A stretch of 40,649 nucleotides of DNA from Nostoc sp. FACHB-110. GTDB taxonomy: Bacteria; Cyanobacteriota; Cyanobacteriia; Cyanobacteriales; Nostocaceae. Where the stretch lies: NCBI RefSeq assembly GCF_014697425.1, contig NZ_JACJRU010000059.1:1-40649 (forward strand). Reading direction: 5' to 3'. The first letter of the stretch is position 1. Every line of letters starts with the position of its first letter. This document shows, piece by piece, positions 32,788 to 39,286 of the stretch. A model generated the notes under the pieces. It made no database searches and was not told the DNA's origin. It worked only from the letters and a program-made list of their open reading frames with translations. The position numbers were made by a program, and so were the translations under genes.

Positions 32788-33192
32788 TGTGACTTGAAGA
32801 AGATTTTGGACAGGTTGTCCACCTTTACCTTCCAAAAATGGATGTCCAACTTTACCTTCCAAAAACAACAAAAAAATAACATAAAGGAAAGCTAAACTGC
32901 TCAGACTATCTCCCTGTATACAAGATAAAGGTTTTGCTCATAGCGATGCCAAGGGCAGCAAGCGATCGCAACGCTGTAAGAAATCCCAGGAGTTGGGGAA
33001 AAGTTGGCATCTGAGTATTATTAGGTTGGATTTGTGTCCATATCCTTCTTCCATTTTTTGTTATTATGTCCATTTTCTTTATCCAAAGTTGCGATCGCGC
33101 TTATTAATGCCTTAACGAAGTTATAAGTATTTCAGCCTGCAACCTGTTCATTTTCTTCTTCCAAACCTGTCCAAAATCTTCTTCAAGTCACA
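32788..33192. mobile_element. 405-bp gene-less Tn7-like mini-element
   Basis: The termini are inverted copies of TGTGACTTGAAGAAGATT and the following TTGGACAGGTT: left terminus at 32788 reading inward, right terminus at 33192 reading inward. The right ~170 bases (33018-33192, reversed) match the transposon end at 39091-39257 next to the tnsA-like gene over almost the whole length, including several repeated GAAGAAR-A-TGGACA motifs, the kind of repeated sites a TnsB transposase binds. The left end carries its own motif repeats (GGTAAAGGTGGACA type). No gene lies inside, so this looks like a non-autonomous derivative mobilised by the tnsAB transposon. Flanking pentamers (ACAGG and AAATA) do not match, so one flank has been deleted or recombined. 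Confidence 0.75.
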
Positions 33193-33228
33193 AAATAGGC
33201 TCTAGCTAAGACAAATCAGAGCCTATTT
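33193..33228 (-). terminator. Intrinsic terminator of the 33223-33846 gene
   Basis: A perfect 11-bp inverted repeat (AAATAGGCTCT/AGAGCCTATTT) with a 14-base loop overlaps the stop of the gene at 33223. On the minus strand the GC-rich stem is followed by TATTTTGTG, a short T-tract. The mini-element begins at its outer edge. Confidence 0.6.
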
Positions 33229-33846
33229 ACTAAAATCAGAGCAGCCGTTACTGTACTGAACTTCTGGTAATTTACCCGCTCGATAGCCTGTAACATAAGA
33301 GCCGTTAGACTCAAAAATAATCCGATAGTTTTTATCCTGTGATGGCTGAAAACTTAATTTATATTCTTGATTATCTGAATTAAGAAGGCTGTGAATTTCT
33401 TTTCCGTATAAAGATTCAATTTGACGATTACTTTGACCAACTTTTGCACCTAAAGTTGTAGCTAAAGTTCGGTTACGGTTAACTTCTATAGTAACAAGTT
33501 GCCCTTTAACAACCATAAATTTAACATAATTTAGTCCTAGCCCTGATTGTGGCTCAACATAGTAGCAATTTGGATTTGCCAAACCACTACTAGAAACAGG
33601 CAGAAGCTGAACATGAGAAACTTCTTCTGCACGTTCAACCGTCATACCAACCTTGATAGTTCCAATACCTTTATGGTCAACTAATGATTTACTATTAACA
33701 TTTTGAGGGCGGTAGAAATTGATAAGGTAAATGCCAAATATAAGATAGGAAGCAATACCAACAGCAATAACTTTAGGTATATCTGATAAAAATGAAGTAA
33801 TGTAGCTAATAAATTTATAAAGAAAGTTATGATTAAAGTGCCACAT
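33223..33846 (-). CDS. Membrane-anchored paralogue A with BamE/SmpA-like motif
   Basis: Protein of 207 residues, anchored by one N-terminal membrane segment at about 25-45 (VIAVGIASYLIFGIYLINFY). The soluble domain begins with KGIGTIKVGMTVERAEEV, resembling the 'G-x-I-x-x-G-M-T-x-x-x-V' opening of SmpA/BamE-like and BLIP-like folds. A Cys (NCYYVEPQSGLGLNYVKFMV) and a second near the end (NGCSDF) may form a disulfide. The domain ends NYRIIFESNGSYVTGYRAGK, LPEVQYSNGC. It shares about half of these positions with the next gene upstream (33903-34478), so the two are tandem paralogues. The function is unknown. They lie in a same-strand run with the acidic-tailed membrane protein and the 87-residue gene, probably one operon ending at the terminator. 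Confidence 0.65.
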   Translation of the reverse strand: MWHFNHNFLYKFISYITSFLSDIPKVIAVGIASYLIFGIYLINFYRPQNVNSKSLVDHKGIGTIKVGMTVERAEEVSHVQLLPVSSSGLANPNCYYVEPQSGLGLNYVKFMVVKGQLVTIEVNRNRTLATTLGAKVGQSNRQIESLYGKEIHSLLNSDNQEYKLSFQPSQDKNYRIIFESNGSYVTGYRAGKLPEVQYSNGCSDFSK

Positions 33847-33902
33847 ATTATGTGCCTAAGCTAACTAGATTAAAATACCACCCTTTCAGAAAAAGAATAG
33901 GA

Positions 33903-34478
33903 TTAAATTTTTAGATAACTAGCACAACCATGAGGATAAGTTACTTCAGGTAGTTTACCTGCTTTGAAGCGAGTAGCATAAGTTCCATTGCTCTCAAAAA
34001 TAAGTCGATAGTTTTTAGCTTTGGGGGGGAAATAAATTAGATAGCGTTTTTTCAAAGCTTTATCAGACAAAACTAAAACATTTTGAAAGCCATATAAAAA
34101 TCGTAAATCATTCTCTGGTGTTCCTGTGTTTACGCCTACCTGAGTATAGATATTTGGGTTACTTCCAATTTCAAATGTAGTAATACGTCCATTAACAACC
34201 ATGAACCTAACTTGAAAAAGCCCAGTGCCTGATTCGGGTTCCATGTAAAAACATCCCTCTTTTTTATTGGGATTACCATTAAGTTGTAATAGCTTAATGT
34301 TTCCAGCTTTTTCAGCTTGAGCAACTGTCATTCCAATCTTAATTTTGCCGAAACTATCGTAATTTACACGAGATTGAGTTGACAGCTTTTGTGAGGGGTG
34401 GAGTATAGATTGAATCAGGAATTGAAAAATTAAAAATGAAGCCATTAACCCAAGGCATCCAAAAGAATTTTGCTGCAT
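33903..34478 (-). CDS. Membrane-anchored paralogue B with BamE/SmpA-like motif
   Basis: Tandem paralogue of the gene at 33223. Its 191 residues comprise a membrane anchor or signal (SFGCLGLMASFLIFQFLIQS), then YDSFGKIKIGMTVAQAEKAG, KEGCFYMEPESGTGLFQVRF, and the shared end NYRLIFESNGTYATRFKAGK, LPEVTYPHGCASYLKI. Conserved between the two copies are KIKxGMT, the Cys-containing YxEPxSGxGL, FMVV.G, and the C-terminal ESNG.Y....AGKLPEV.Y..GC. The 'GKIKIGMT' opening again suggests a SmpA-like fold facing the periplasm. The pair's conservation of Cys positions argues for a structural disulfide. No enzymatic residues are evident. Confidence 0.65.
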   Translation of the reverse strand: MQQNSFGCLGLMASFLIFQFLIQSILHPSQKLSTQSRVNYDSFGKIKIGMTVAQAEKAGNIKLLQLNGNPNKKEGCFYMEPESGTGLFQVRFMVVNGRITTFEIGSNPNIYTQVGVNTGTPENDLRFLYGFQNVLVLSDKALKKRYLIYFPPKAKNYRLIFESNGTYATRFKAGKLPEVTYPHGCASYLKI

Positions 34479-34560
34479 AACACCAACAATCTTTCTTTTA
34501 TTATCATGGGAGAGTTCAAGTTATAAAATATCTCTCAAGAAATAAGCGATACACAATCTT

Positions 34561-35115
34561 TTATTCATCATCGTCCTCATCCTCATTCTCATCCTCGTCC
34601 CAGCCTTCGTCTTCACGGAGTTCCTCAAGACGGTTGATAAAGTTGCAGTAACGGTCAAGGATAATGCCAGAAACTGCGCCAACGGCTGTCCCGACAACAG
34701 CAGAAGCAACAACAGGCTTCCAGTCTTTATTCCAGAGAGCATCGAAGTTGAACCTGACCCAGAGGATATATGCAGCGATCGCAACTAAGACATTGAAAAT
34801 TGCTAAGACAATAGGCTGGGGAAAATACTGCTTTTTGAAGACAAACCACTGTGTGCCAAAAGCCATTGCCCCAAATGAAAAACCAAAAAGACACCAAAGG
34901 ATGATCAGATCCCGTGTTTTGAAAATGTCAAGTTGGGCGTAGAACCAAATAATGAGAGTAATAATGCCAGCAACAGACCCAGCAATAGTAAAAGCAACGG
35001 AGTTAATGACAGCCCAGCAACCCCAGCTAAAACTGAATTGTTTTCGTAAAAGTTTATCTTGAACAATGTTGATGCAGTTCCATAAGAGGACTGCTGCCCA
35101 AACAAAGCCGTCCAT
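34561..35115 (-). CDS. Polytopic membrane protein with acidic C-terminal tail
   Basis: Membrane protein of about 184 residues from the ATG at 35115 (a TTG at 35136 would add seven residues). Segments, numbered approximately: GCWAVINSVAFTIAGSVAGI and IITLIIWFYAQLD (35-65), DLIILWCLFGFSFGAMAFGT (70-90), PIVLAIFNVLVAIAAYILWV (105-125), VVASAVVGTAVGAVSGIILD (140-160). It ends in a strongly acidic tail (ELREDEGWDEDENEDEDDDE) facing the cytoplasm by the positive-inside rule. No transporter motif is seen and the family is not recognised. It lies between the paralogue pair and the 87-residue gene on the same strand and is presumably co-transcribed. Confidence 0.6.
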   Translation of the reverse strand: MDGFVWAAVLLWNCINIVQDKLLRKQFSFSWGCWAVINSVAFTIAGSVAGIITLIIWFYAQLDIFKTRDLIILWCLFGFSFGAMAFGTQWFVFKKQYFPQPIVLAIFNVLVAIAAYILWVRFNFDALWNKDWKPVVASAVVGTAVGAVSGIILDRYCNFINRLEELREDEGWDEDENEDEDDDE

Positions 35116-35206
35116 TGGTTGATGCAGGTATAACAAACATTCTTAGAATAAGCGAAACTGATACAAGGACGCACGGCTGCTCAGGGCGATCGCCGCAGCG
35201 AGGTGA

Positions 35207-35470
35207 TCAATCGCAGAAGCTATCAATACGCAAATCGCGCCAGACATCAGAAACCTGCCAGCCGGAGTTACCCACAGACTGAACCGGAGGATTGTCGAGT
35301 AATGGGATGTAGCTAGGTTCAGGCTGTGAGGTGGTTACGGGTACAGGTGGCTCGACTACAGGTGGTGAAGGAGGAACTGGATCAGCCGCTTGAAGAAGTT
35401 GGTCTTCGGCTAACTCGATTTCCCTCATTTGTCTAAGGGTAAGCTTGTCAGATTTTTTGATAATTTTCAT
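35207..35470 (-). CDS. Small conserved protein (87 aa), intact copy
   Basis: Small soluble protein with a basic, helical N-terminus (MKIIKKSDKLTLRQMREIEL, AEDQLLQAADP), a proline/valine-rich linker (VPPSPPVVEPPVPVTTS) and a conserved end (PSYIPLLDNPPVQSVGNSGW, QVSDVWRDLRIDSFCD). The conserved end survives almost unchanged in the truncated copy at 32647-32787, which suggests it is the important part. The function is not known. The Trp/Asp-rich tail with a penultimate Cys looks like a protein-docking segment. It is the first gene of the probable leftward run 35470-33223; upstream lies the region with palindromic operators. Confidence 0.65.
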   Translation of the reverse strand: MKIIKKSDKLTLRQMREIELAEDQLLQAADPVPPSPPVVEPPVPVTTSQPEPSYIPLLDNPPVQSVGNSGWQVSDVWRDLRIDSFCD

Positions 35471-35875
35471 GAGGGTTAAAAATTATAAAAAGTAGTGGTG
35501 GAAAAGAGCAGCGTTATCCAAATGAGAAATGGACATAGCTTTTGAAGCAGCCGGAGCAAGAACGTAAAAGCTAGTGTGGAAAATCAGGACAAAAATCACA
35601 CAAGATAACTAGGATACAACAGATTAAGGACAAATACGAGTATTCGGACTAGTCCTAATCGGTGTTCTAGTCCCAGGTATGCAGTAAACGTAGTCATGTG
35701 ATGACGGCTTAAAATTTAAATTGAATACATGATTACAAGCAGCAGAAATGCAAAGATATAAGAAGCATTGAAAAACCCCACTCCTTATAAGGAGTGGGGC
35801 TGGAATAATAAAGACTATCCTCATGATGACACAAAGAAACATTTATCTCAGCCATGCCGGACTGGAGGTGGGGTA
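35471..35875. promoter_or_regulatory. Divergent control region with palindromic operators
   Basis: About 400 bases between the leftward 87-residue gene and the rightward ParB-like gene. It holds two adjacent palindromes, AATACGAGTATT (35633-35644) and GGACTAGTCC (35646-35655), a half site CTAGTCCC near 35667, and repeated AGGACAAA words near 35586 and 35627. This is the expected form of an autoregulated operator or partition site for the DNA-binding protein encoded next door, but binding is inferred. Confidence 0.5.
35776..35799 (-). terminator. Perfect 24-nt palindrome with minus-strand T-run
   Basis: CCCCACTCCTTATAAGGAGTGGGG is a perfect palindrome. On the minus strand it is followed by TTTTT, so it could terminate leftward transcription before the operator region. 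No leftward gene ends directly before it, so an IS-end or regulatory function is also possible. Confidence 0.45.
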
Positions 35876-36835
35876 ATGAACAACCCATCTTCTAGACGCA
35901 AAAAGACCACCGCCATAACGAGTGCTACTCCAAAGCTAACAAAAAAGCAGCCCAAGCAGGAAGAACCAGAGGTGGTTACTGTTGAAGTGGCGGCGGCTGA
36001 AGTTCCAGAGTTAACGCAAGAAGAACAGCGTGATCGCACTCGCTTAGAAGAAAAAGTTGAGACAGCGTTTTACGAAGCGGGTAGTGCTTTGAGAGAACTG
36101 CGCTCACGCAGACTGTACAGATCCACGCACAAAACATTTGAGGAGTATTGCAAAGATAGGTTTGGGTTTGAGCGTCGCCATCCCTACAGATTAATTGAGG
36201 CGGCAGATGTTGTAGATAATTTAAAAATGTGTCCAAATTGGACACAAAATAATGCTGTGTCCAAAACAGTAACTGTAGAATCTGTTGCTATACCAGTGCT
36301 GCCAACTAGTGAAGGACAGGTACGGCCACTAACAACACTAGAACCAGTACAGCAGCAGAAAGCATGGCTCAAAGCAGTCGAAGCAGTTGGGGGTAAAGTT
36401 CCTTCTGGGCGTGTAGTCAAAGATATTGTAGATAAAATTCGAGAGCGCACTCCTGTCCCCAATCCCTACCGCGAAGGAAAAATCTGCATACTGGTTCCTA
36501 AAGATAACCCAGATTTGCGGGGGAAAGGTGGTTACTGGGGTGTGATTATTCACGTTGGCGATTTTAGCTGTACAGTCCAAACCTGGGACGGAGACTACAC
36601 AGTGAAAATAGAACACCTGAAATCCTTAGAACTGCTAGATGATGATTGTAAATCCATGCAACAGTTATGTATGCGATTGCGGCGATTGCATCAAGTGTCC
36701 AGCCGTGATGAATCAGTAGATTGGCTGTTGCAGGGATTGGGGAAACAGGCGAAGCCGTATTTGTCCGCATTGCAAGCAAAGCTGCTGGGGGCGATGGAGA
36801 GGGAGTATGGGCTGGATGGGAAGCAGAAGCGGTGA
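35876..36835 (+). CDS. ParB-like DNA-binding plasmid protein (putative)
   Basis: Protein of 319 residues. The start is the ATG at 35876, which has a strong ribosome binding site (GGAGG, 7 bases away); the open frame upstream to 35768 runs through the 24-nt palindrome and is not believed. After a basic Ser/Thr/Lys leader comes a helical domain LTQEEQRDRTRLEEKVETAF, YEAGSALRELRSRRLYRSTH, KTFEEYCKDRFGFERRHPYR, LIEAADVVDNL: the RLYR-x3-FxxYCxxRFGxxRxxxYRLI pattern is the helix-turn-helix known from phage and plasmid regulators and ParB-like proteins. The C-terminal part (GKICILVPKDNPDLRGKGGY, WGVIIHVGDFSCTVQTWDGD) looks like an SH3-like beta barrel, followed by a helical end. It may bind the upstream palindromes and serve in plasmid partition or gene control (inference). 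Confidence 0.65.
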   Translation: MNNPSSRRKKTTAITSATPKLTKKQPKQEEPEVVTVEVAAAEVPELTQEEQRDRTRLEEKVETAFYEAGSALRELRSRRLYRSTHKTFEEYCKDRFGFERRHPYRLIEAADVVDNLKMCPNWTQNNAVSKTVTVESVAIPVLPTSEGQVRPLTTLEPVQQQKAWLKAVEAVGGKVPSGRVVKDIVDKIRERTPVPNPYREGKICILVPKDNPDLRGKGGYWGVIIHVGDFSCTVQTWDGDYTVKIEHLKSLELLDDDCKSMQQLCMRLRRLHQVSSRDESVDWLLQGLGKQAKPYLSALQAKLLGAMEREYGLDGKQKR

Positions 36836-36875
36836 TTGTAAAGAATAAGTTGCTGTAGTCGAGCGATCGCTCTAG

Positions 36876-37166
36876 TCAAAATCCAAAAATTTCTTGACGC
36901 ATCAATGAACCTTTAGGAGTGAGAATCCAAGAATTATTATCAGGCAAATATTCGGCTATGCCTAAGCTTTTAAATTTGTGAAGGATGCCAAGTACATATT
37001 CGTTAATTTCAGGATCATCTAAGTAATTTTCAAAGTGAGCGTCACAAAGAATTTGTTTGAGATTAGCACTAAGAGAGCAAAAAACATCAGCCTCAGTAGT
37101 GTTAACAGTAAAGGGCTGACCGTTAACATCATGAACAGTTTCTACCAAATCAAATGGAAGATTCAT
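36876..37166 (-). CDS. Small protein with possible winged-helix C-terminus
   Basis: Protein of 96 residues, not recognised. The N-terminal half (PFDLVETVHDVNGQPFTVNT, TEADVFCSLSANLKQILCDA) is mixed. The C-terminal half (NEYVLGILHKFKSLGIAEYL, PDNNSWILTPKGSLMRQEI) has the 'L..L...G......W.LT..G' pattern of winged-helix proteins, so it may bind DNA or another protein. It is convergent with the ParB-like gene (gap 40 bases). The start ATG at 37166 is clear. Small, and the function is uncertain. Confidence 0.55.
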   Translation of the reverse strand: MNLPFDLVETVHDVNGQPFTVNTTEADVFCSLSANLKQILCDAHFENYLDDPEINEYVLGILHKFKSLGIAEYLPDNNSWILTPKGSLMRQEIFGF

Positions 37167-37271
37167 GGTTGATTAAAAAATCAGTAGCCAAGATGATGAC
37201 TATACTATTACCCTCACCAGTGAGAAAAGTAAACTCTAGCTACAAAAAAACTCAGAGTTGGGAAAATAGTT

Positions 37272-37636
37272 ATGGGTAAGCGGATCTTAATCAGGACTTA
37301 CGCACAAGCTACGGAAAATCGAACCACAGAGGCGCAGAGTTCACGGAGAAATGAGAGTTTGAGAGATATTTTGCGTAAGTCCTATTAATAACGGGCGTAA
37401 GCAAAGGGCTAGGTTACGCGATGAGTGAGGGTTTTATTGCACAGGGTCATACAGTGATTGGTTGCGCTCGTTCGGTGGCGGCGATTGCAGAAATGAAAAA
37501 CAGCTTTGGTGCGCCTAATGACTTTACAAATATAGATGTAGCAGATGAGCAACAAGTAAAAAATTGGGCAACAGAGATACATGGCAGCATAAAAATCAAG
37601 AATATCAGGAATATCAACAAAGACTTACCCAAGTAG
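37272..37636 (+). pseudogene. Short-chain dehydrogenase remnant split by MITE
   Basis: Removing the MITE at 37292-37384 and one copy of TTAAT restores MGKRILITGVSKGLGYAM, then SEGFIAQGHTVIGCARSVAA: the NAD(P)-binding Rossmann motif TGxxxGxG of the short-chain dehydrogenase/reductase family, followed by its usual N-terminal region through NIDVADEQQVKNWA. After about residue 70 the family sequence ends and the frame runs into unrelated sequence to a stop at 37636. So the gene was first or later truncated and also split, and cannot make an enzyme. The frame starting at the internal ATG 37421 is only the leftover. Confidence 0.88.
37292..37384. mobile_element. Cyanobacterial MITE (AGGACTTACGCA ends)
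   Basis: About 93 bases with perfect 12-bp terminal inverted repeats AGGACTTACGCA (37293-37304) and TGCGTAAGTCCT (37372-37383), flanked by the direct repeat TTAAT (37287-37291 and 37385-37389). The inside carries the common cyanobacterial word CACAGAGGCGCAGAG and has no coding capacity. It sits inside the dehydrogenase reading frame, between codons for Leu-Ile and Thr-Gly. Confidence 0.9.
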
Positions 37637-37742
37637 AATAAAGCGATGGTTCCGCCGCTCACCTCTAGCAGCGATCGCCCACACCCACCCCCAATCCGCT
37701 AAAATTCATCAGTAGAACAGAAGTTGCCAGTAGGGGAAGCAA

Positions 37743-39047
37743 TTGAGCCAGAGTCTACCCAGCCGAAAACTAAAGATTACGATTTTAACAGTAGGTTCGG
37801 TAGGCGATGTGCAACCATACTGCGCCCTAGCTATTGGCTTGAAACGTGCGGGGCATGAAGTAACAGTGGCAGCAAACGAAAACTTTGAGTCGTTTGTGAG
37901 AGAATTCGACTTGGAGTTCGCGGCGATTGCTGGCAATTCGCAAGAACTATTGCAATCAAAAAAAGGGCAGCAATTAATAGCAGGAGAAAAAGTCCAGCTT
38001 GTGAGCGATAAATTGCTGCTTCAACAGATGCACTCAGCGTGGGCTGCTTGCCAGGATGCAGAAGTAATCATCTACACGCCGTTGACAAACTGGGGATACC
38101 ACATCGCGGAGAATTTAGGCGTACCCTGCTTTATGGCATCAGTTGTGCCGTTGACTCCCACAGGCAGCTTCCCATTTTTGAGATTCGCTCGACCAACAAA
38201 AAATCCGCTTAAGAAAGTCATCAACTACGCCAGCTACTTCATTGCAGAGTTCTTGTACTGGCAGAGATATCGGAAGCTGCTGAATGAGTTTAGAACCGAA
38301 ACATTAAAATTACCGCCGCTACCGTTCTTGGGCAGTCGGTTTAGACGTAAAACCCCAGCTAATGTATCGAGAATTCCGGTGTTGTATGGGTTTAGTTCTC
38401 ATGTCATCCCAATACCAAGGGACTGGCCATCGTGGGCGTATGTTACTGGGTTTTGGTTTATCGACCGTGCTGAGGAATACGAAGACGAAGCTCCAGACGA
38501 ACTGTTCGATTTCCTGGGATTCAAGCAAGCACCCTTGTGTTTTGGATTTGGCAGTATGACTATGCCTAATCCAGAATACCTAGCCTACTATATTGTGGAA
38601 GCCTTAAAGAAAACGCATCAAGGCGGCATTATCTTGTCAGGCTGGGGTCGGGTAGGCAGAATAGTCAATCCCAAAGATTCGCGGCGAGTGTTTGTGATTC
38701 CCGATGTTCCACATGATTGGGTGCTGCCGCAAGTGAAAGCTATGGTACATCACGGCGGTGCAGGGACAACGGCGGCGGTGTTACGTGCAGGGATACCGTC
38801 AGTGACAGTTACCTTTATTGCGGATCAACCAGTTTGGGGTCAGATGTTAGTGCGGTTAGGAGTCAGCCCCAAACCAATACCCTACAAGGAAGTTTCAGTT
38901 GAAACTCTAGCGGCAGCGATTGAAGCTGTACTGGGTGATGAGGGGATGCTTCAAAAAGCTTTTGAGCTAGGCGAGAAAATTAAGGGTGAAGATGGGGTGG
39001 CGAACGCGGTTGAAGCTTTTCATCGGCATCTGGGGTTGATAGGGTAG
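37743..39047 (+). CDS. Sterol/UDP-glucosyltransferase-like GT1 enzyme
   Basis: Glycosyltransferase of family GT1 (sterol 3-beta-glucosyltransferase and MGT type), 434 residues, GT-B fold. N-terminal acceptor domain: ITILTVGSVGDVQPYCALAI, GLKRAGHEVTVAANENFESF. C-terminal donor domain: FGFGSMTMPNPEYLAYYIVE, SGWGRVGRI, VFVIPDVPHDWVLPQVKAMV, the sugar-nucleotide signature HHGGAGTTAAVLRAGIPSV (about 331-349), and FIADQPVWGQMLVRLGVSPK. It would transfer a sugar, probably glucose from UDP-glucose, to a lipophilic acceptor such as a sterol, hopanoid, carotenoid or glycolipid; the acceptor cannot be told. The start is a TTG at 37743 preceded by GGGGA at a suitable distance. It stands alone between the dehydrogenase remnant and the Tn7-like end. 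Confidence 0.9.
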   Translation: MSQSLPSRKLKITILTVGSVGDVQPYCALAIGLKRAGHEVTVAANENFESFVREFDLEFAAIAGNSQELLQSKKGQQLIAGEKVQLVSDKLLLQQMHSAWAACQDAEVIIYTPLTNWGYHIAENLGVPCFMASVVPLTPTGSFPFLRFARPTKNPLKKVINYASYFIAEFLYWQRYRKLLNEFRTETLKLPPLPFLGSRFRRKTPANVSRIPVLYGFSSHVIPIPRDWPSWAYVTGFWFIDRAEEYEDEAPDELFDFLGFKQAPLCFGFGSMTMPNPEYLAYYIVEALKKTHQGGIILSGWGRVGRIVNPKDSRRVFVIPDVPHDWVLPQVKAMVHHGGAGTTAAVLRAGIPSVTVTFIADQPVWGQMLVRLGVSPKPIPYKEVSVETLAAAIEAVLGDEGMLQKAFELGEKIKGEDGVANAVEAFHRHLGLIG

Positions 39048-39090
39048 GTTGAGATACCAGATGGCTTGGCTGAAAAATTCTTGATAATTG

Positions 39091-39257
39091 TGTGACTTGA
39101 AGAAGATTTTGGACAGGTTTGGAAGAAGAAATTGGACAAGTTGCAAGCTGAAATACTTATAACTTCGTTAAGAAAAAAATAAAGCAATCGTCCATTTGGA
39201 AGAAGAAAATGGACATGATAACAAAAATAGAACAAGAAAGTGGACACAAATGCAATA
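39091..39257. mobile_element. Terminal region of a Tn7-like transposon
   Basis: Begins with TGTGACTTGAAGAAGATT and continues with repeated motifs of the form GAAGAAR-A-WTTGGACA at about 39100, 39121, 39198 and 39229, as expected for multiple TnsB sites at a Tn7-type end. The sequence matches the reversed right end of the mini-element (33018-33192) almost base for base over the first 80 bases. The transposase gene starts just inside. The other end of this copy is outside the window. Confidence 0.75.
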
Positions 39258-39286
39258 AACTGAAAAGGAGAATTAAACGCCAATCA

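Noticed and set aside
35768..35875. N-terminal 36-codon extension of the ParB-like gene
   Set aside because: It passes through a perfect palindrome, while the ATG at 35876 has a strong ribosome binding site.
37421..37636. Intact 71-residue gene
   Set aside because: It is the leftover of a dehydrogenase whose start codon lies before the MITE and whose 3' part is gone.
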